From: Marchantia polymorpha subsp. ruderalis
Lineage: Eukaryota; Streptophyta; Marchantiopsida; Marchantiales; Marchantiaceae
Direction: 5' to 3'
Assembly (NCBI GenBank): GCA_037833965.1
Contig: AP031354.1
Span: 6,116,001-6,180,000 of the forward strand
DNA: 64,000 bases
Positions 43,246-53,392 of this stretch are shown here, in pieces; position 1 is the stretch's first letter, and every line of letters starts with the position of its first letter. Below the pieces are notes generated by a model. It did not search any database and was not told the DNA's origin. It saw only the letters and a program-made list of their open reading frames with translations. A program made the translations under genes and the position numbers.

Positions 43246-46067
43246 GTGCTAGAGCTGTCCGCAAGTTCCGACGAGATTCAGAGAAGGCCGTGGAAGAGAC
43301 ACGGCGTCAAACCAAGAAAACACCAAAAAGAGTACCTAAGCCTAGTTCGGCCGACATCCTTGGGGAACCTACCCCCGGCGACTCGGAACCAAACTTGGTG
43401 CTTACAGTTCTACTAGATATTCCTTGCACGGACCCGCCTAGTGAAGTAGAACCGACCGCCCGAGGACCGTCGACAGACACACTGATGGCGGACGGACAAG
43501 CCAATGTGCGGCTACCTCAGCCGATTACTAAACATTCCTACCCGAAGTACAAAGGGAGCGGGGATGACGACGATGCAGATTCATACATCAAGTTATTTGA
43601 GTCGGTGTCTATTGCCAATCGCGAGATCGCAGACGACGACCGACTAAGGATCTTTCCAAGCCTTCTGCGGAAGAAAGCGAGGAGTTGGTATAATCACGAG
43701 AGCATCGATCCGACTGGGTTGACAACATGGGCCCAGCTGAAGGAGAAGTTCCTTCGTCGCTTCCGCGAGCTCGGCTACGACAGCCGGGTTTTGACGAAGT
43801 TACGTAATTTGCAGCGAGAGAAGAAGGAGAGTCTGCGTGACTACACTGAGAGATTTATGGACCTCCTCGACAGAATACCGAAAACAGGACCAGGGTCCCC
43901 TTTCTCGGTACAACAAGCTGTGGATTGGTACGTGACCGGTTTAACTCGGGAGATGGAGACTTTTTGCCGACGCAGCAAGTGCGACACTATTGAGGATGTG
44001 ATTGCATCGGCAGAAGCCTTCGAAACTTCCACTCTCAACCGAAGAGGGAGAGAGAGACGGGAGTCGAAGGAGCGCAAACCGAAAGGAGGGCGAAGACGGC
44101 GTAGAGGTACAACTCCGTCATCGGAGGAATCGTCCTCGGACGAGAACCGTTCTTCATCCGAAGAAGAGGAAACCTCATCGTCGGAGGAGGAGAAGAAGAG
44201 GAAGAAGCATGGGTCAGCGAAGAAAAAGGGCATCCGACGAGTGACTACGGACAGAGCGCCGGGAGATATAGCTTCGAAGATGGAGACCCTTGTGAAGGAC
44301 TTCGCCGATCTCAAGGTTCAAGTGGTAGGCGGGCATGATCGCCGAAAATCACCCGGGAGAGTGCGAGCGAACTTATGGTGTACTACGTGCGGGGCGGTGG
44401 GACATGCAAACACCGAGTGCCTTACCACCCGGCCGTCATATCCAGTCAACGCAGTAGAGTGGGCGCAACCGTACTATGGAGAGCACCCTCAGTACTATGG
44501 AGAGCACCCTCAGTACTATGGAGAGGCTAGCGAAGAGACAGCCTACGCCGTCCAGTCGGTGCCTACCCCTCCTGCGGTTTCAGCAATGCAAGTTCCACGA
44601 TATATTCCGGTGGATCGGGCCACTACGGTACCGGTGAGGCGGAGAGCACCTCCAGGGACGTTTGACCCACCGCCACCGCGAGCTTGTTATAATTGCGGGG
44701 AAGTTGGGCACTTCTCACCGCAGTGTCCCCATCCAAAAAGGCGAAACGATTATGCTCCGACATGTAGCAATTGCAAGAAGGTCGGGCACACTGCGCCAGA
44801 GTGTGATCAGCCACCAGTCCCTCGGCCAGTGGTACGATTTGTGAACACTCCTGCCAAGGAGGACGTGCAAGTTAACCAGGTCGAAGTAGGTTCAGACGGG
44901 GATGGCGAAGACGAAGAATGGCCGGCTGAAGAGGTTATGTGCGCACGGGTCGAAACTCGTAGTTCCAAGAAATCGAAGGAGCAAGAGCGCGACACTCGCA
45001 AGCACGAACGGAGAACCGCCGACCGGACGGGAAAAGGAAAGGAGAAGACATCCAGCAAGTCCGACTCGCGACCGGCTCGGAAGTCTTCGACTACGCGGGA
45101 GGCACCAGCAGTGCGCCCCCAGGCAGCAGTCGAGGACGAGCCAGTGCGCCTACTGAAACGGGACTATGCTCCGGATATCCGCAACGAGGTAGCCAACCTG
45201 TTGCAGGAAGCGATCCGCACTCAAAAGGACCCACCGCGGCCAGACCTGACATCCTCTCTTGGGGCGAAGTTGGCAGCCACCGTGGAACCTCGCAGAGCGT
45301 CGCCGACCCCGGCGCCCCAACGCGCCCACTATGACTTGGTTGAAGATCTCGGGAGTCGAAAAGTGAACATTACGTTCAAACAGCTCTTGGAGGATAATAA
45401 GACGTATCGGAGAATGTTGATGCTTTCGCTACGGCATCCGCGGAAGCCGCGCGCGTCCACATCCTCTCAAGTATATCAAGTGGAGAGCGAAGACCAAGGG
45501 CCACCCGAGATCGATGTGGAGATAGCAGGATGTTGTGTACGCAGAGTGCCAATCGACTCTGGATCAGGAGTCAACATAATGACGGAGGATACAGCGAGAG
45601 CCTTGGGGTTCAGTCAATACGAACCCTCGAAGCGTGTGTTGAGATTAGCGGATCAGACGCGGAGAATGCCTGCAGGTATGCTGCGCAATGTCAAGACAAC
45701 CATCGGGGGTGCGGACTTTCGGTTGACGTATATCATCCTTCAACCGATGATGAAGCAGGGCTATGACGTCCTGCTCGGGCGACCATGGCTATATGGTGCA
45801 CAAGTCAGATGTGACTGGCGAAGACATCGCCTTAAGTTTCCTCATCCTTCGGAACCGACCAAAACCATTACAGTGCCCTGGAATAGGGTCAGGCACGAAG
45901 GAGAGACCCCATCGACAAGTGCAGGTTACACATCGGGCGAGGGCAGTGAGTCGACCGCGCGATCGGATTCCAGTGGTACCGAATCCGATTACTTCGTGGG
46001 ATTCGTTGCCTGCTGTTCGGTGGAAGAAGAAGAAGAGACGGAAGCTATTCAGCCGGAAGACGAATAG
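43215..46067 (+). CDS. gag-pro: gag-protease polyprotein (950 residues)
   Basis: Structural precursor and protease of the complete element. Gag domain at about residues 110-290 (ADSYIKLFESVSIANRE, ARSWYNHESIDPTGL, LKEKFLRRFRELGYDSR, FSVQQAVDWYVTGLTREME), a Ser/Glu-rich stretch, and zinc knuckles at residues 389-402 (CTTCGAVGHANTEC), 491-504 (CYNCGEVGHFSPQC) and 517-530 (CSNCKKVGHTAPEC), all CX2CX4HX4C. A 7-residue unit YYGEHPQ is tandemly duplicated before the second knuckle (44472-44513) but single in the older element. The aspartic protease has its DSG at residues 781-783, followed by VLLGRPWLYGAQVRCDWRR. The frame ends at TAG 46065-46067, followed by CAATTA and the pol frame. Acts in cytoplasmic virus-like particles. 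Start chosen by homology with two other copies. Confidence 0.93.
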   Translation: MSTGAGGSNLSARAVRKFRRDSEKAVEETRRQTKKTPKRVPKPSSADILGEPTPGDSEPNLVLTVLLDIPCTDPPSEVEPTARGPSTDTLMADGQANVRLPQPITKHSYPKYKGSGDDDDADSYIKLFESVSIANREIADDDRLRIFPSLLRKKARSWYNHESIDPTGLTTWAQLKEKFLRRFRELGYDSRVLTKLRNLQREKKESLRDYTERFMDLLDRIPKTGPGSPFSVQQAVDWYVTGLTREMETFCRRSKCDTIEDVIASAEAFETSTLNRRGRERRESKERKPKGGRRRRRGTTPSSEESSSDENRSSSEEEETSSSEEEKKRKKHGSAKKKGIRRVTTDRAPGDIASKMETLVKDFADLKVQVVGGHDRRKSPGRVRANLWCTTCGAVGHANTECLTTRPSYPVNAVEWAQPYYGEHPQYYGEHPQYYGEASEETAYAVQSVPTPPAVSAMQVPRYIPVDRATTVPVRRRAPPGTFDPPPPRACYNCGEVGHFSPQCPHPKRRNDYAPTCSNCKKVGHTAPECDQPPVPRPVVRFVNTPAKEDVQVNQVEVGSDGDGEDEEWPAEEVMCARVETRSSKKSKEQERDTRKHERRTADRTGKGKEKTSSKSDSRPARKSSTTREAPAVRPQAAVEDEPVRLLKRDYAPDIRNEVANLLQEAIRTQKDPPRPDLTSSLGAKLAATVEPRRASPTPAPQRAHYDLVEDLGSRKVNITFKQLLEDNKTYRRMLMLSLRHPRKPRASTSSQVYQVESEDQGPPEIDVEIAGCCVRRVPIDSGSGVNIMTEDTARALGFSQYEPSKRVLRLADQTRRMPAGMLRNVKTTIGGADFRLTYIILQPMMKQGYDVLLGRPWLYGAQVRCDWRRHRLKFPHPSEPTKTITVPWNRVRHEGETPSTSAGYTSGEGSESTARSDSSGTESDYFVGFVACCSVEEEEETEAIQPEDE

Positions 46068-46073
46068 CAATTA
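46065..46073 (+). promoter_or_regulatory. UAG readthrough site joining gag-pro to pol
   Basis: TAG-CAA-TTA. Gag-pro and pol are in the same frame with this as the only stop between them, and the six bases after the stop equal the tobamovirus leaky context (UAG-CAR-YYA). Readthrough by a suppressor tRNA would give a 1,897-residue Gag-Pol at low frequency. Confidence 0.75.
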
Positions 46074-48908
46074 ACTGTGGGACTGGGAAGGAGTGAGACG
46101 AGTCACACCGAGGGCATTGTCGACCCTAGTGACTGTCACGAAGTACAACTCAGTCCCGGCAAGTGCTTGAAGGTATCAAGCGCAGTGAGAGGAGACGAGC
46201 TAAGGAAAGTACAGGCGTTCCTTAGCCACTATGTCGACGTCTTCGCCTGGAAGATCGAGGACATGAAGGGGATACCTGCACGGTATGGGGAGCACCGTAT
46301 CGATTTACTGGACGACTCAGTACCCATACGACAGCGCCAGTATCGCCTCAACCCAAAGTACTCCTTGCTAGTGAAAGAGGAGATAGATAAGTACTTGAGC
46401 GCTGGTATTATTTACCCTGTGCTCAGCAGTGAGTGGGTGTCGCCGATTGTTATCGTACCCAAGAAGTTGACGGGTAAGATACGAGTGTGTCAGGATTTCC
46501 GGAAGTTGAATGCGGCAACACGCAAGGATCATCACCCGTTACCATTCACGGATGCCATTCTAGACCATGTCGCAGGACATGAATGTTATAGCTTCCTGGA
46601 TGGGTTCTCAGGTTACAATCAGGTGTCTATCCGTGAACAGGACAAGGATAAAACTACGTTCACAACCGACTGGGGAACTTACGCATACCACAAGATGCCC
46701 TTCGGTCTGTGCAACGCGCCTGCCACCTTTCAACGGATGATGACCAATATCTTTCAGGAACAACTGAGGAAGTTCCTGGAGATATTCATAGATGACTTCT
46801 GTGTCTTTGGGAAGCGGTCTGAACACCTAAGTCACTTGAAGCAGACCTTCGATAAATGTAGAGAGAGCAGTTTATCGCTGCATCCCGAGAAGTGCTTTTT
46901 CTTCATGACTAGTGGGATCTTGTTGGGACATCGGGTCTCGGCAGAAGGCATTGCGGTGGACATCGAGAAGGTCAAGGTTATACTCGAGCTTGAGCCACCC
47001 ACGAATCTAAGAGAGCTGCGAGCATTCCTGGGTCATGTGGGCTACTACCGAAGATTCATACACATGTATGCAATACTGGCGGCGGACCTGACCAAGTTGT
47101 TGAAGAAGGACGAGCCTTATGCTTGGGGTGCGAACCAGCAGACAGCATTTGAAGCTCTGAAAGCGAAACTCACGACTGCTCCCGTACTAAGGAGTCCCGA
47201 CTGGAATCGACCATTCCATGTTTACGTTGACACTTCGGCATTCGCCATCGGTGTAGTACTGAGTCAAAAGGATGACAACAAAAAGGACTACCCGATCTAC
47301 TTCGCGAGCCGACAGCTGTCTCTAGCAGAGCGGAAGTACACCACGACGGAGAGAGAAGCGTTGGGGATGGTGTACTCCTGTAAAAAGTTCCGTCACTACC
47401 TAATCTGTTACGAGTTTGTGTTCCATGTGGACCACTACGCATTGCAACACCTAGTTAAGAAAGCCGACCTATCCGGTCGAATCGCCAGGTGGGTGTTATT
47501 ACTACAAGAGTTCACCTACACAGTCCAGACCAGGAAAGGGGTGCACCACGAAAATGCGGATTACTTGTCCCGATTATGGACACAGCCGACAGAGGAGGAA
47601 TTGGTGGACGATTTTCCAGATGAAGAGTTATTTCAGTTGTCTGCAGGACATGAGTCCCGCTATGCCGACCTGTATCGATATCTGCTAACCCTCCAGTGCC
47701 CCGAGGGCATGGATTTGGAACAGCGAACTGTCTTCATTCATAAGGCAGGCCCGTATCAACTCCAGCAGGGAGTTTTGTTCAAGAAGATGGCGGATGGGCG
47801 CTTATGCAGATGCCTGGAGGAATCAGAAGTACCAAGAATAGTGAGTGCGATGCACACAGAGGAGGCGGGTGGACACTATGCCACCAGGAACACGGTCACA
47901 AAGATCCTAAATGCGGGATATTGGTGGCCGACCATGTTTAAGGATGTTCTCGATTACATCCGCAAGTGCGACAGTTGCCAGAGGACGGGGAGGCCGACGC
48001 CTACAACACGATGGCCCCTGACTCCCATCATGCCTCTAGCACCTTTCGAAAAGTGGGGTATTGACTTTGTAGGGCCGATACAACCAGTGACTAGAAGTAC
48101 ACGAAGGCGCTACATTCTGGTAGCAACGGACTACGCCACCAAAATGGTAGAGGCCAGAGCCACCAGAAGGGATGATGCTGCCACAGTGGCAGCATTCTTG
48201 TTCGAGTCAATCATCACACGCTATGGATGTCCCTTAGAGCTAGTGAGCGACCGGGGCACGCATTTTCTTAATCAGATCATCGAAGACCTGACACGGTATT
48301 TCCACATCAAGCACCGGAAGACTACTCCATACAATCCTAAGGCAAATGGACTGACGGAGAAGTCCAATGGTCTGCTGTGTAAAATACTACTCAAGGTCAC
48401 GGTGAATCACGCTCACGACTGGGATACGAAGCTAGCAGCCGCTCTATGGGCGTACCGCACAGCTGAGAAGATCACGACCAAACAGACACCATACTTTCTG
48501 GTGTATGGGCAACACCCGATCCTTCCAATCGAATTTGAAGTACCCACCCATCGAACGATGGATTTGCAGAGGATGGGCGCAGAGGAAAGTCAGCTCTACA
48601 GGTTACAGGAGGTCATGCTGCTGGATGAGCGGAGAAGAGACGCCGAAGATCGCACCAGGAAAATCCAGCTCCGCCGAAAGGAGAGGTACGATAAAAAGAT
48701 CAAACCGGTACTACTGCAGGCGGGTGATTTGGCATTGCTCTACGACAGCAGGCATGCCAGATTCCCAGGCAAACTGCACCTAAGGTGGATGGGACCTTAC
48801 AGGGTTGTCGAAGTCTTCCCGAATGGGTCCATCCAACTTGCGGACCTGGCCGGCGATTTGTTAGGCACCCGAGTGAACGGGTGGCGGTTGAAGAAATACC
48901 ACATGTGA
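46068..48908 (+). CDS. pol: pol: reverse transcriptase, RNase H, integrase (946 residues)
   Basis: Given from the codon after the readthrough TAG. A GTG at 46077 is the only nearby alternative and no ATG fits. Residue numbers here count from 46077. RT: SPIVIVPKKLTGKIRVCQD, MPFGLCNAPATFQRMM, catalytic IDD at 238-240. RNase H: VYVDTS with Asp385, TTEREAL at about 423-429, HVDHYAL. Integrase: zinc finger HTEEAGGHYA ... CDSCQRTGRP, catalytic Asp663 (GIDFVGPIQ), Asp725 (SDRGTH) and Glu761 (GLTEKSNG), with 35 residues between the last two as expected. C-terminal module GPYRVVEV and end VNGWRLKKYHM, no chromodomain. All catalytic residues are present, so it appears functional. It converts element RNA to DNA and inserts it. 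Confidence 0.95.
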   Translation, partial: QLTVGLGRSETSHTEGIVDPSDCHEVQLSPGKCLKVSSAVRGDELRKVQAFLSHYVDVFAWKIEDMKGIPARYGEHRIDLLDDSVPIRQRQYRLNPKYSLLVKEEIDKYLSAGIIYPVLSSEWVSPIVIVPKKLTGKIRVCQDFRKLNAATRKDHHPLPFTDAILDHVAGHECYSFLDGFSGYNQVSIREQDKDKTTFTTDWGTYAYHKMPFGLCNAPATFQRMMTNIFQEQLRKFLEIFIDDFCVFGKRSEHLSHLKQTFDKCRESSLSLHPEKCFFFMTSGILLGHRVSAEGIAVDIEKVKVILELEPPTNLRELRAFLGHVGYYRRFIHMYAILAADLTKLLKKDEPYAWGANQQTAFEALKAKLTTAPVLRSPDWNRPFHVYVDTSAFAIGVVLSQKDDNKKDYPIYFASRQLSLAERKYTTTEREALGMVYSCKKFRHYLICYEFVFHVDHYALQHLVKKADLSGRIARWVLLLQEFTYTVQTRKGVHHENADYLSRLWTQPTEEELVDDFPDEELFQLSAGHESRYADLYRYLLTLQCPEGMDLEQRTVFIHKAGPYQLQQGVLFKKMADGRLCRCLEESEVPRIVSAMHTEEAGGHYATRNTVTKILNAGYWWPTMFKDVLDYIRKCDSCQRTGRPTPTTRWPLTPIMPLAPFEKWGIDFVGPIQPVTRSTRRRYILVATDYATKMVEARATRRDDAATVAAFLFESIITRYGCPLELVSDRGTHFLNQIIEDLTRYFHIKHRKTTPYNPKANGLTEKSNGLLCKILLKVTVNHAHDWDTKLAAALWAYRTAEKITTKQTPYFLVYGQHPILPIEFEVPTHRTMDLQRMGAEESQLYRLQEVMLLDERRRDAEDRTRKIQLRRKERYDKKIKPVLLQAGDLALLYDSRHARFPGKLHLRWMGPYRVVEVFPNGSIQLADLAGDLLGTRVNGWRLKKYHM

Positions 48909-48932
48909 GTGTTCGCGTGGGCGCTCACAATT

Positions 48933-48943
48933 GAGGAGGGGGG
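48933..48943 (+). promoter_or_regulatory. Polypurine tract
   Basis: GAGGAGGGGGG two bases before the 3' LTR (TGTGG at 48946), the expected primer for plus-strand DNA. The older element has GAGAAGGGGAG at 59811-59821. Confidence 0.85.
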
Positions 48944-49760
48944 CATGTGGTACCCCACTTTTGGCAATTTTGAGGAAATTAAAACATTTTTGGAAAACTG
49001 TACCCCGGCAGCATTGTAAATAGCCTTCGGTACATCAAAACAGAGTGAATCCGGAAGATCGCGGGGATTCTCAAGGGATCTTGTAGAATCTGGGATTTGG
49101 GGTGCAGTAGTAAGGTCAGGCACCACCCTCCCTGCGAGCTCCGCAGTTAGGATCTCTACGGCGCAAGGCGCAAAACCCGCCTTCGGAGGTTGCGTCCGCG
49201 GCTGTAGGGAAACCCTCGTAATTAGGAAACCCTCGGGCGCCTTGACCAAGTTAGGATCCCGTTGGAAAGAGCTCGACGCGCTGGTTCCAACGAGCCCAAG
49301 AACGCTTGGAACGGACGAGGACTTAGGGAGTTATCGCTACTGGAAGAAACGGAGGCGGTCGCCTGCGGCGGAAGGAGTTCGCCACCGGCGCGAATTCCGC
49401 CTGCGCGGAAGGGGGATTCAAGTTTTGTCCTAGGCGCGGACGAAGGCGTTCGCCTGTGCACAGGCGAAGTAGGGTTAGGGAAGGCGCGAAGTCCGCCTAC
49501 GCACAGGCGTCCGTCTGTGCACAGGCACTTCGGCGTCGGCGGGAGATCCGCCTTGGGCCCTAGAAATGCGCCTTGTGAGGTAGAAAGTGTACGGCGCCTT
49601 CCGCGCCAGCGCAGCGCAGCGTACGTCGGAAGACCGCCAGAGTAATCCAATCGGTACGGACCATGCGGACGGCACGGGTGGATGCGCTCTTGGACGGACG
49701 GAGTTGCGGCGGCGGAAGCGCCGACGGAGAGACAAGGAACGGACAGACTGGACGGAGACG

Positions 49761-49776
49761 GCTGACCACGGTCAAC
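49761..49776. promoter_or_regulatory. Inverted W-box pair in U3 (3' LTR)
   Basis: GCTGACCACGGTCAAC, the copy of 38549-38564. Confidence 0.45.
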
Positions 49777-50189
49777 GCCTTCCGCGCCAGCGCAGCGCCG
49801 CGGACGGAATTCGCCTGCGCACCGGCGAACGCCTGTGCACAGGAGGATGTTCAAGTTCCGCGCCGGCGGAGAATCCGCCGAGGCCCCTGCCTGCGCACAG
49901 GCAGGAGTTAAATTTTTGTCCGACATGCGGACGCACGCGTCAAGGCAGAAGGAGATTGGCCGAGGGGCGGTACGAACAAGTGTACCGCGCAAGGCGGAAA
50001 ACTCGCCTTCGGCGCTACGCCCCCATGTCCGGAGGGTGACACGCTCGCGGAGTTCAAATCCGCCAATTCGAGCGTGAGAGTTTAATCGACGACGGCGGAG
50101 CGTGAAGCCGCGCGTGAGAGCGAAGACCGTTCCAGCGTACAGCCGGCGCGGCCATCAAGTGAGACGTTCTTCACGACCAAGAGACGACC

Positions 50190-53100
50190 ATGACCTTCGA
50201 CCGGGCGGCGGAGAGCGTCCCATTCTTGAATTCGCGATTCCAATCTCTTGTGCGCGCTGCGCGCATCCATCTGCTGGCTGCGGACCATTCTAGTCGTCGT
50301 CGCTCAGGAGATTTCTTGTTGATTGAGGGAGAAGTGAGTGCGCGTGATTTGGAATTGAGAGCGATTAGAGTTTGCCGAGAGAGAAAGAAACGCGGACAGT
50401 GCGGAAGTAGAATGAGCGGGCGAGCGAACCCCAGGAACGCAATGACGAGACCGAGCAGATTGCGGATGGTGCCACTTCGCCTGCCGCAGAACGGGCTGCG
50501 CGCTTTCGAAGAGCGCTTAATAGCAAGAAAGCTCGATTTCTTGCTATGGGGATGGAATTACATCTGCGCGAATATGGTGCGCGAGTGGCTAGAGCCACAG
50601 GGACCACCCTCGCGCGGATTGCGTCCGCATGTTGACCGGTGGACAGTCCAAGATTGGGCGCAGGCGTTGGGAAGATGTGCTGGCATGCCAGGGCATCTCC
50701 TTTTCGACAGCGAGAGCATCAAGGTGACCAAGCAAGAAGAAGCGCAATTTGTGGAGCTGTTCAAGACCGGGAGGTCTACCAAGAATGGGTACAGGACCCG
50801 TGATTACAAAGATCGATTTCGCCGGACTTTGTCCGCGGCGCTGATGCAATTACTGCAGCCGCACCGCGCCTGCTACATCACATTGTGGCAGGTCTCTTTT
50901 GTGGAGTGCGTCATCGAGGGAACTCCAATTCACTGGGCGAGCATCCTGCACAGAGTGATGCGACAGCACGCGTTTGAGGAGAAGGGGGGAACTCTAAACC
51001 ATCTTTCTCCTTTCCTCATCAATTTTTATCGACAGCGGAATTGTTTGACAGCGGCGGAGCTTGAACATTTTCCGCCATTGTCCATCGACCATCCCGGGAA
51101 GTATGTGCGGGAGAACGAGGTCGACACTGATGCGGAGGAGTCACCGACTTCTACCCCATCAAGACGGAGGGATGAAGGGAGACACACCCCTGCAGCGCGA
51201 GTGCCGCGGAAGCGGCGATGGAGGGAAGAGGCCGAAGAGGAGCAGCATCAAGAACTCTCTGCTCCCATTCGACCGCGGCCGCTGTGCGAGCCATACAGCC
51301 GGCCGAAGCAGAAGGCACGCAGACTGGTGTTACCAGCTGACAGTGCAGACACGGCGACGATTGCGACGGAGATAGGAAGTGCGTCGCCAGAGAGGCGAGA
51401 AGAAGCGCGGACGACCGCAGGAGCGACGGGCCACGCTGCAACCTCGTCGGGAGAGAGGCCGCCTACGGGCCAAGGGCCTCCGGAGTTACCACGTGCGATG
51501 CGGACAGATGTTCCGTTTGCGCACAGGCGAACCTCCGCGGACGGACGAGCCTCCGCGGATCGGCGAACACAAGTGGACGTGGATCTACGCTTACGCGTGG
51601 GAAGGAGCAGTCCGCCTGTGCACAGGCGCTCGCCTGTGCACAGGTCACCTGTGCACAGAACACCTCCACACGTGCCGCCTGTGCACAGGCAAGAATCACC
51701 CCCGTTCCAACGTAGAAAGGGGAAGGAGCCGGCGGAAGAACCGCCTACGAGACACCGGCCCTCGGGGCCAGACCCACCGGCGCACCACGCGCCGCAATTC
51801 GCGCCTTCGGCGCCAGGGCCTTCGAGCCGAGGAGATACGAGCAGAGAGCGTGCGGAGGCCGCACCATCGGCGGGAAGTACGCCGATAGATGCGCCTTCGG
51901 CGGTAGGGCCTATAGGCCAAGGAACATCGGGCGTGCGGCCCCCGGCCATGTCGCCTTCGGCGATAGATGTCCGCGGCGCTACGCCTGCGGCGGACAAGGC
52001 GCCGGCACATGCGCCTGCGCACGGGCCGGGCACAGCCCCCACGGACCGATCGAGGGAGCAGCAGACGGAGGAGCGGAGTGACTGTCCGCGGGATGAAATC
52101 TCGATGCGCGATGCGCAATCCAACCCCGCGCAGCCACCCTCCGCTCGATCGCCTTCGGCGACGGACGACGGCGACAGAGAGAATGCGGTGGGCAATCAAC
52201 CAGCGAGCGACGGGGATGCCGCTCGGATACATTCGCCCTCCGCCTTAGACATTTTGGCAACGAGCAGCGAGGCTGCAGCCGTGCCTTCGCAGGCAGCACA
52301 CGTCGAGGACGTGCAGCCCCACTCGGGGCAGTCGCCGACGCAATCAATGGCGACTGAAATTCTCCACTCGGATGATGACGACGGAGGCTCCACGGAAGAA
52401 ATGTCAGGAGCAGAAGACACCGAGGAGGAGGAGGAGGAAATTGTTGGAGCGCCGGCGGCGGCGCTCTCTGAGCAGGTGATTCCGTTGCTGCGGTACTTGG
52501 ATCGCAAGGTCGATAAATACGCCGACCCACTCCAGCCGGGATCTTACATCGAGTTAGTGCGCAGGCGGACTCGCACTAAAGTCCACACCAGCAAGCTATT
52601 AGCTAGAGTGGACCAGGAGTTGAGGGACTTGAAGGAGAAGCATGAGTGCTTGTGGGGACAGTACAAGCTTAATCAGAAATTCTACAAGCACTCCGAGAAG
52701 ATGAAGGATGAGAAACTGGGCGAGCTCACCAAGGAGCAGGTGAAGGTCAAGGAAGCACTCGATTTTGAGCAGGCCCAGAATCGGATTTTGTCAGAGGAGC
52801 TCGTGCGACAGACGCGGTTGTTGGAACAATGTCAGCTCGCACGGCAGGCGGATGAAGAATTAATCCGCAGTTTACAGTCAGAGTGTGGCGAATTGAGGGC
52901 GCAACGTGCTGAAGCCGAATCGCAATTAGTGACCATTGAAGAGGATCGCAGGAAGGAGGCGGATCGCACGAAGGTGGAGACGGCGAGGCGAGTCGCCCAC
53001 TGTCTCAAGGGCTACGCCCACTGGGAAGTGAAGGCGCAGGAGAAACTCACACTGCGTGAGTTTGAATTGCGCGCAGCCGGGTTGTTGTCAGGCGACAGTA

Positions 53101-53327
53101 GGAGTCGGCGGAAGGTAGCGAAGAAGCTCGAGGCCTTTCTGTCGAAGGCACAGGATACCATGTCCGCCCTCGAGGGGGAGGTGACCGCGGCGTTGCAGCG
53201 GTTGGGACTGCGTAGTCGAGCGGACGAGTGGCAGGGTAGGGAGCTAGTGCGCGGCAATCGGCCGCGCAGGAGACGTAGTACAGGTTCCGCGGAGTGTAGT
53301 GTAGCGTGGTTCCGTGCAGGCGTGTAG
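50190..53327 (+). CDS. U3-encoded 1,045-residue protein (3' LTR copy)
   Basis: Identical in sequence to the ORF at 38978-42115. This is the copy that would lie on the genomic RNA, about 1.3 kb downstream of the pol stop at 48908, with polyadenylation expected in the R region after 53364. Being distal on a long RNA, it could be translated only from a separate shorter transcript, a spliced RNA or by internal entry. I see no direct evidence for which. Because U3 is copied into both LTRs at each round of reverse transcription, the protein sequence and the promoter region are inherited together. Function unknown. Confidence 0.8.
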   Translation: MTFDRAAESVPFLNSRFQSLVRAARIHLLAADHSSRRRSGDFLLIEGEVSARDLELRAIRVCRERKKRGQCGSRMSGRANPRNAMTRPSRLRMVPLRLPQNGLRAFEERLIARKLDFLLWGWNYICANMVREWLEPQGPPSRGLRPHVDRWTVQDWAQALGRCAGMPGHLLFDSESIKVTKQEEAQFVELFKTGRSTKNGYRTRDYKDRFRRTLSAALMQLLQPHRACYITLWQVSFVECVIEGTPIHWASILHRVMRQHAFEEKGGTLNHLSPFLINFYRQRNCLTAAELEHFPPLSIDHPGKYVRENEVDTDAEESPTSTPSRRRDEGRHTPAARVPRKRRWREEAEEEQHQELSAPIRPRPLCEPYSRPKQKARRLVLPADSADTATIATEIGSASPERREEARTTAGATGHAATSSGERPPTGQGPPELPRAMRTDVPFAHRRTSADGRASADRRTQVDVDLRLRVGRSSPPVHRRSPVHRSPVHRTPPHVPPVHRQESPPFQRRKGKEPAEEPPTRHRPSGPDPPAHHAPQFAPSAPGPSSRGDTSRERAEAAPSAGSTPIDAPSAVGPIGQGTSGVRPPAMSPSAIDVRGATPAADKAPAHAPAHGPGTAPTDRSREQQTEERSDCPRDEISMRDAQSNPAQPPSARSPSATDDGDRENAVGNQPASDGDAARIHSPSALDILATSSEAAAVPSQAAHVEDVQPHSGQSPTQSMATEILHSDDDDGGSTEEMSGAEDTEEEEEEIVGAPAAALSEQVIPLLRYLDRKVDKYADPLQPGSYIELVRRRTRTKVHTSKLLARVDQELRDLKEKHECLWGQYKLNQKFYKHSEKMKDEKLGELTKEQVKVKEALDFEQAQNRILSEELVRQTRLLEQCQLARQADEELIRSLQSECGELRAQRAEAESQLVTIEEDRRKEADRTKVETARRVAHCLKGYAHWEVKAQEKLTLREFELRAAGLLSGDSRSRRKVAKKLEAFLSKAQDTMSALEGEVTAALQRLGLRSRADEWQGRELVRGNRPRRRRSTGSAECSVAWFRAGV

Positions 53328-53363
53328 CGTAGTGCAGTGTAGTGTTAGTTAGGACTTAGAAGG

Positions 53364-53392
53364 TATAAAATAGTTCCAGGCGTTTTGCCTGG
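53364..53392 (+). promoter_or_regulatory. Core promoter of the 3' LTR: TATA box and hairpin
   Basis: TATAAAATA and CCAGGC-GTTTT-GCCTGG, copy of 42152-42180. It could drive the partial gag that follows. Confidence 0.7.

Noticed and set aside
46068-48908. Chromovirus (Ty3 with chromodomain)
   Set aside because: The pol C-terminus ends a short distance after the GPY motif with VNGWRLKKYHM. No chromodomain follows before the polypurine tract.
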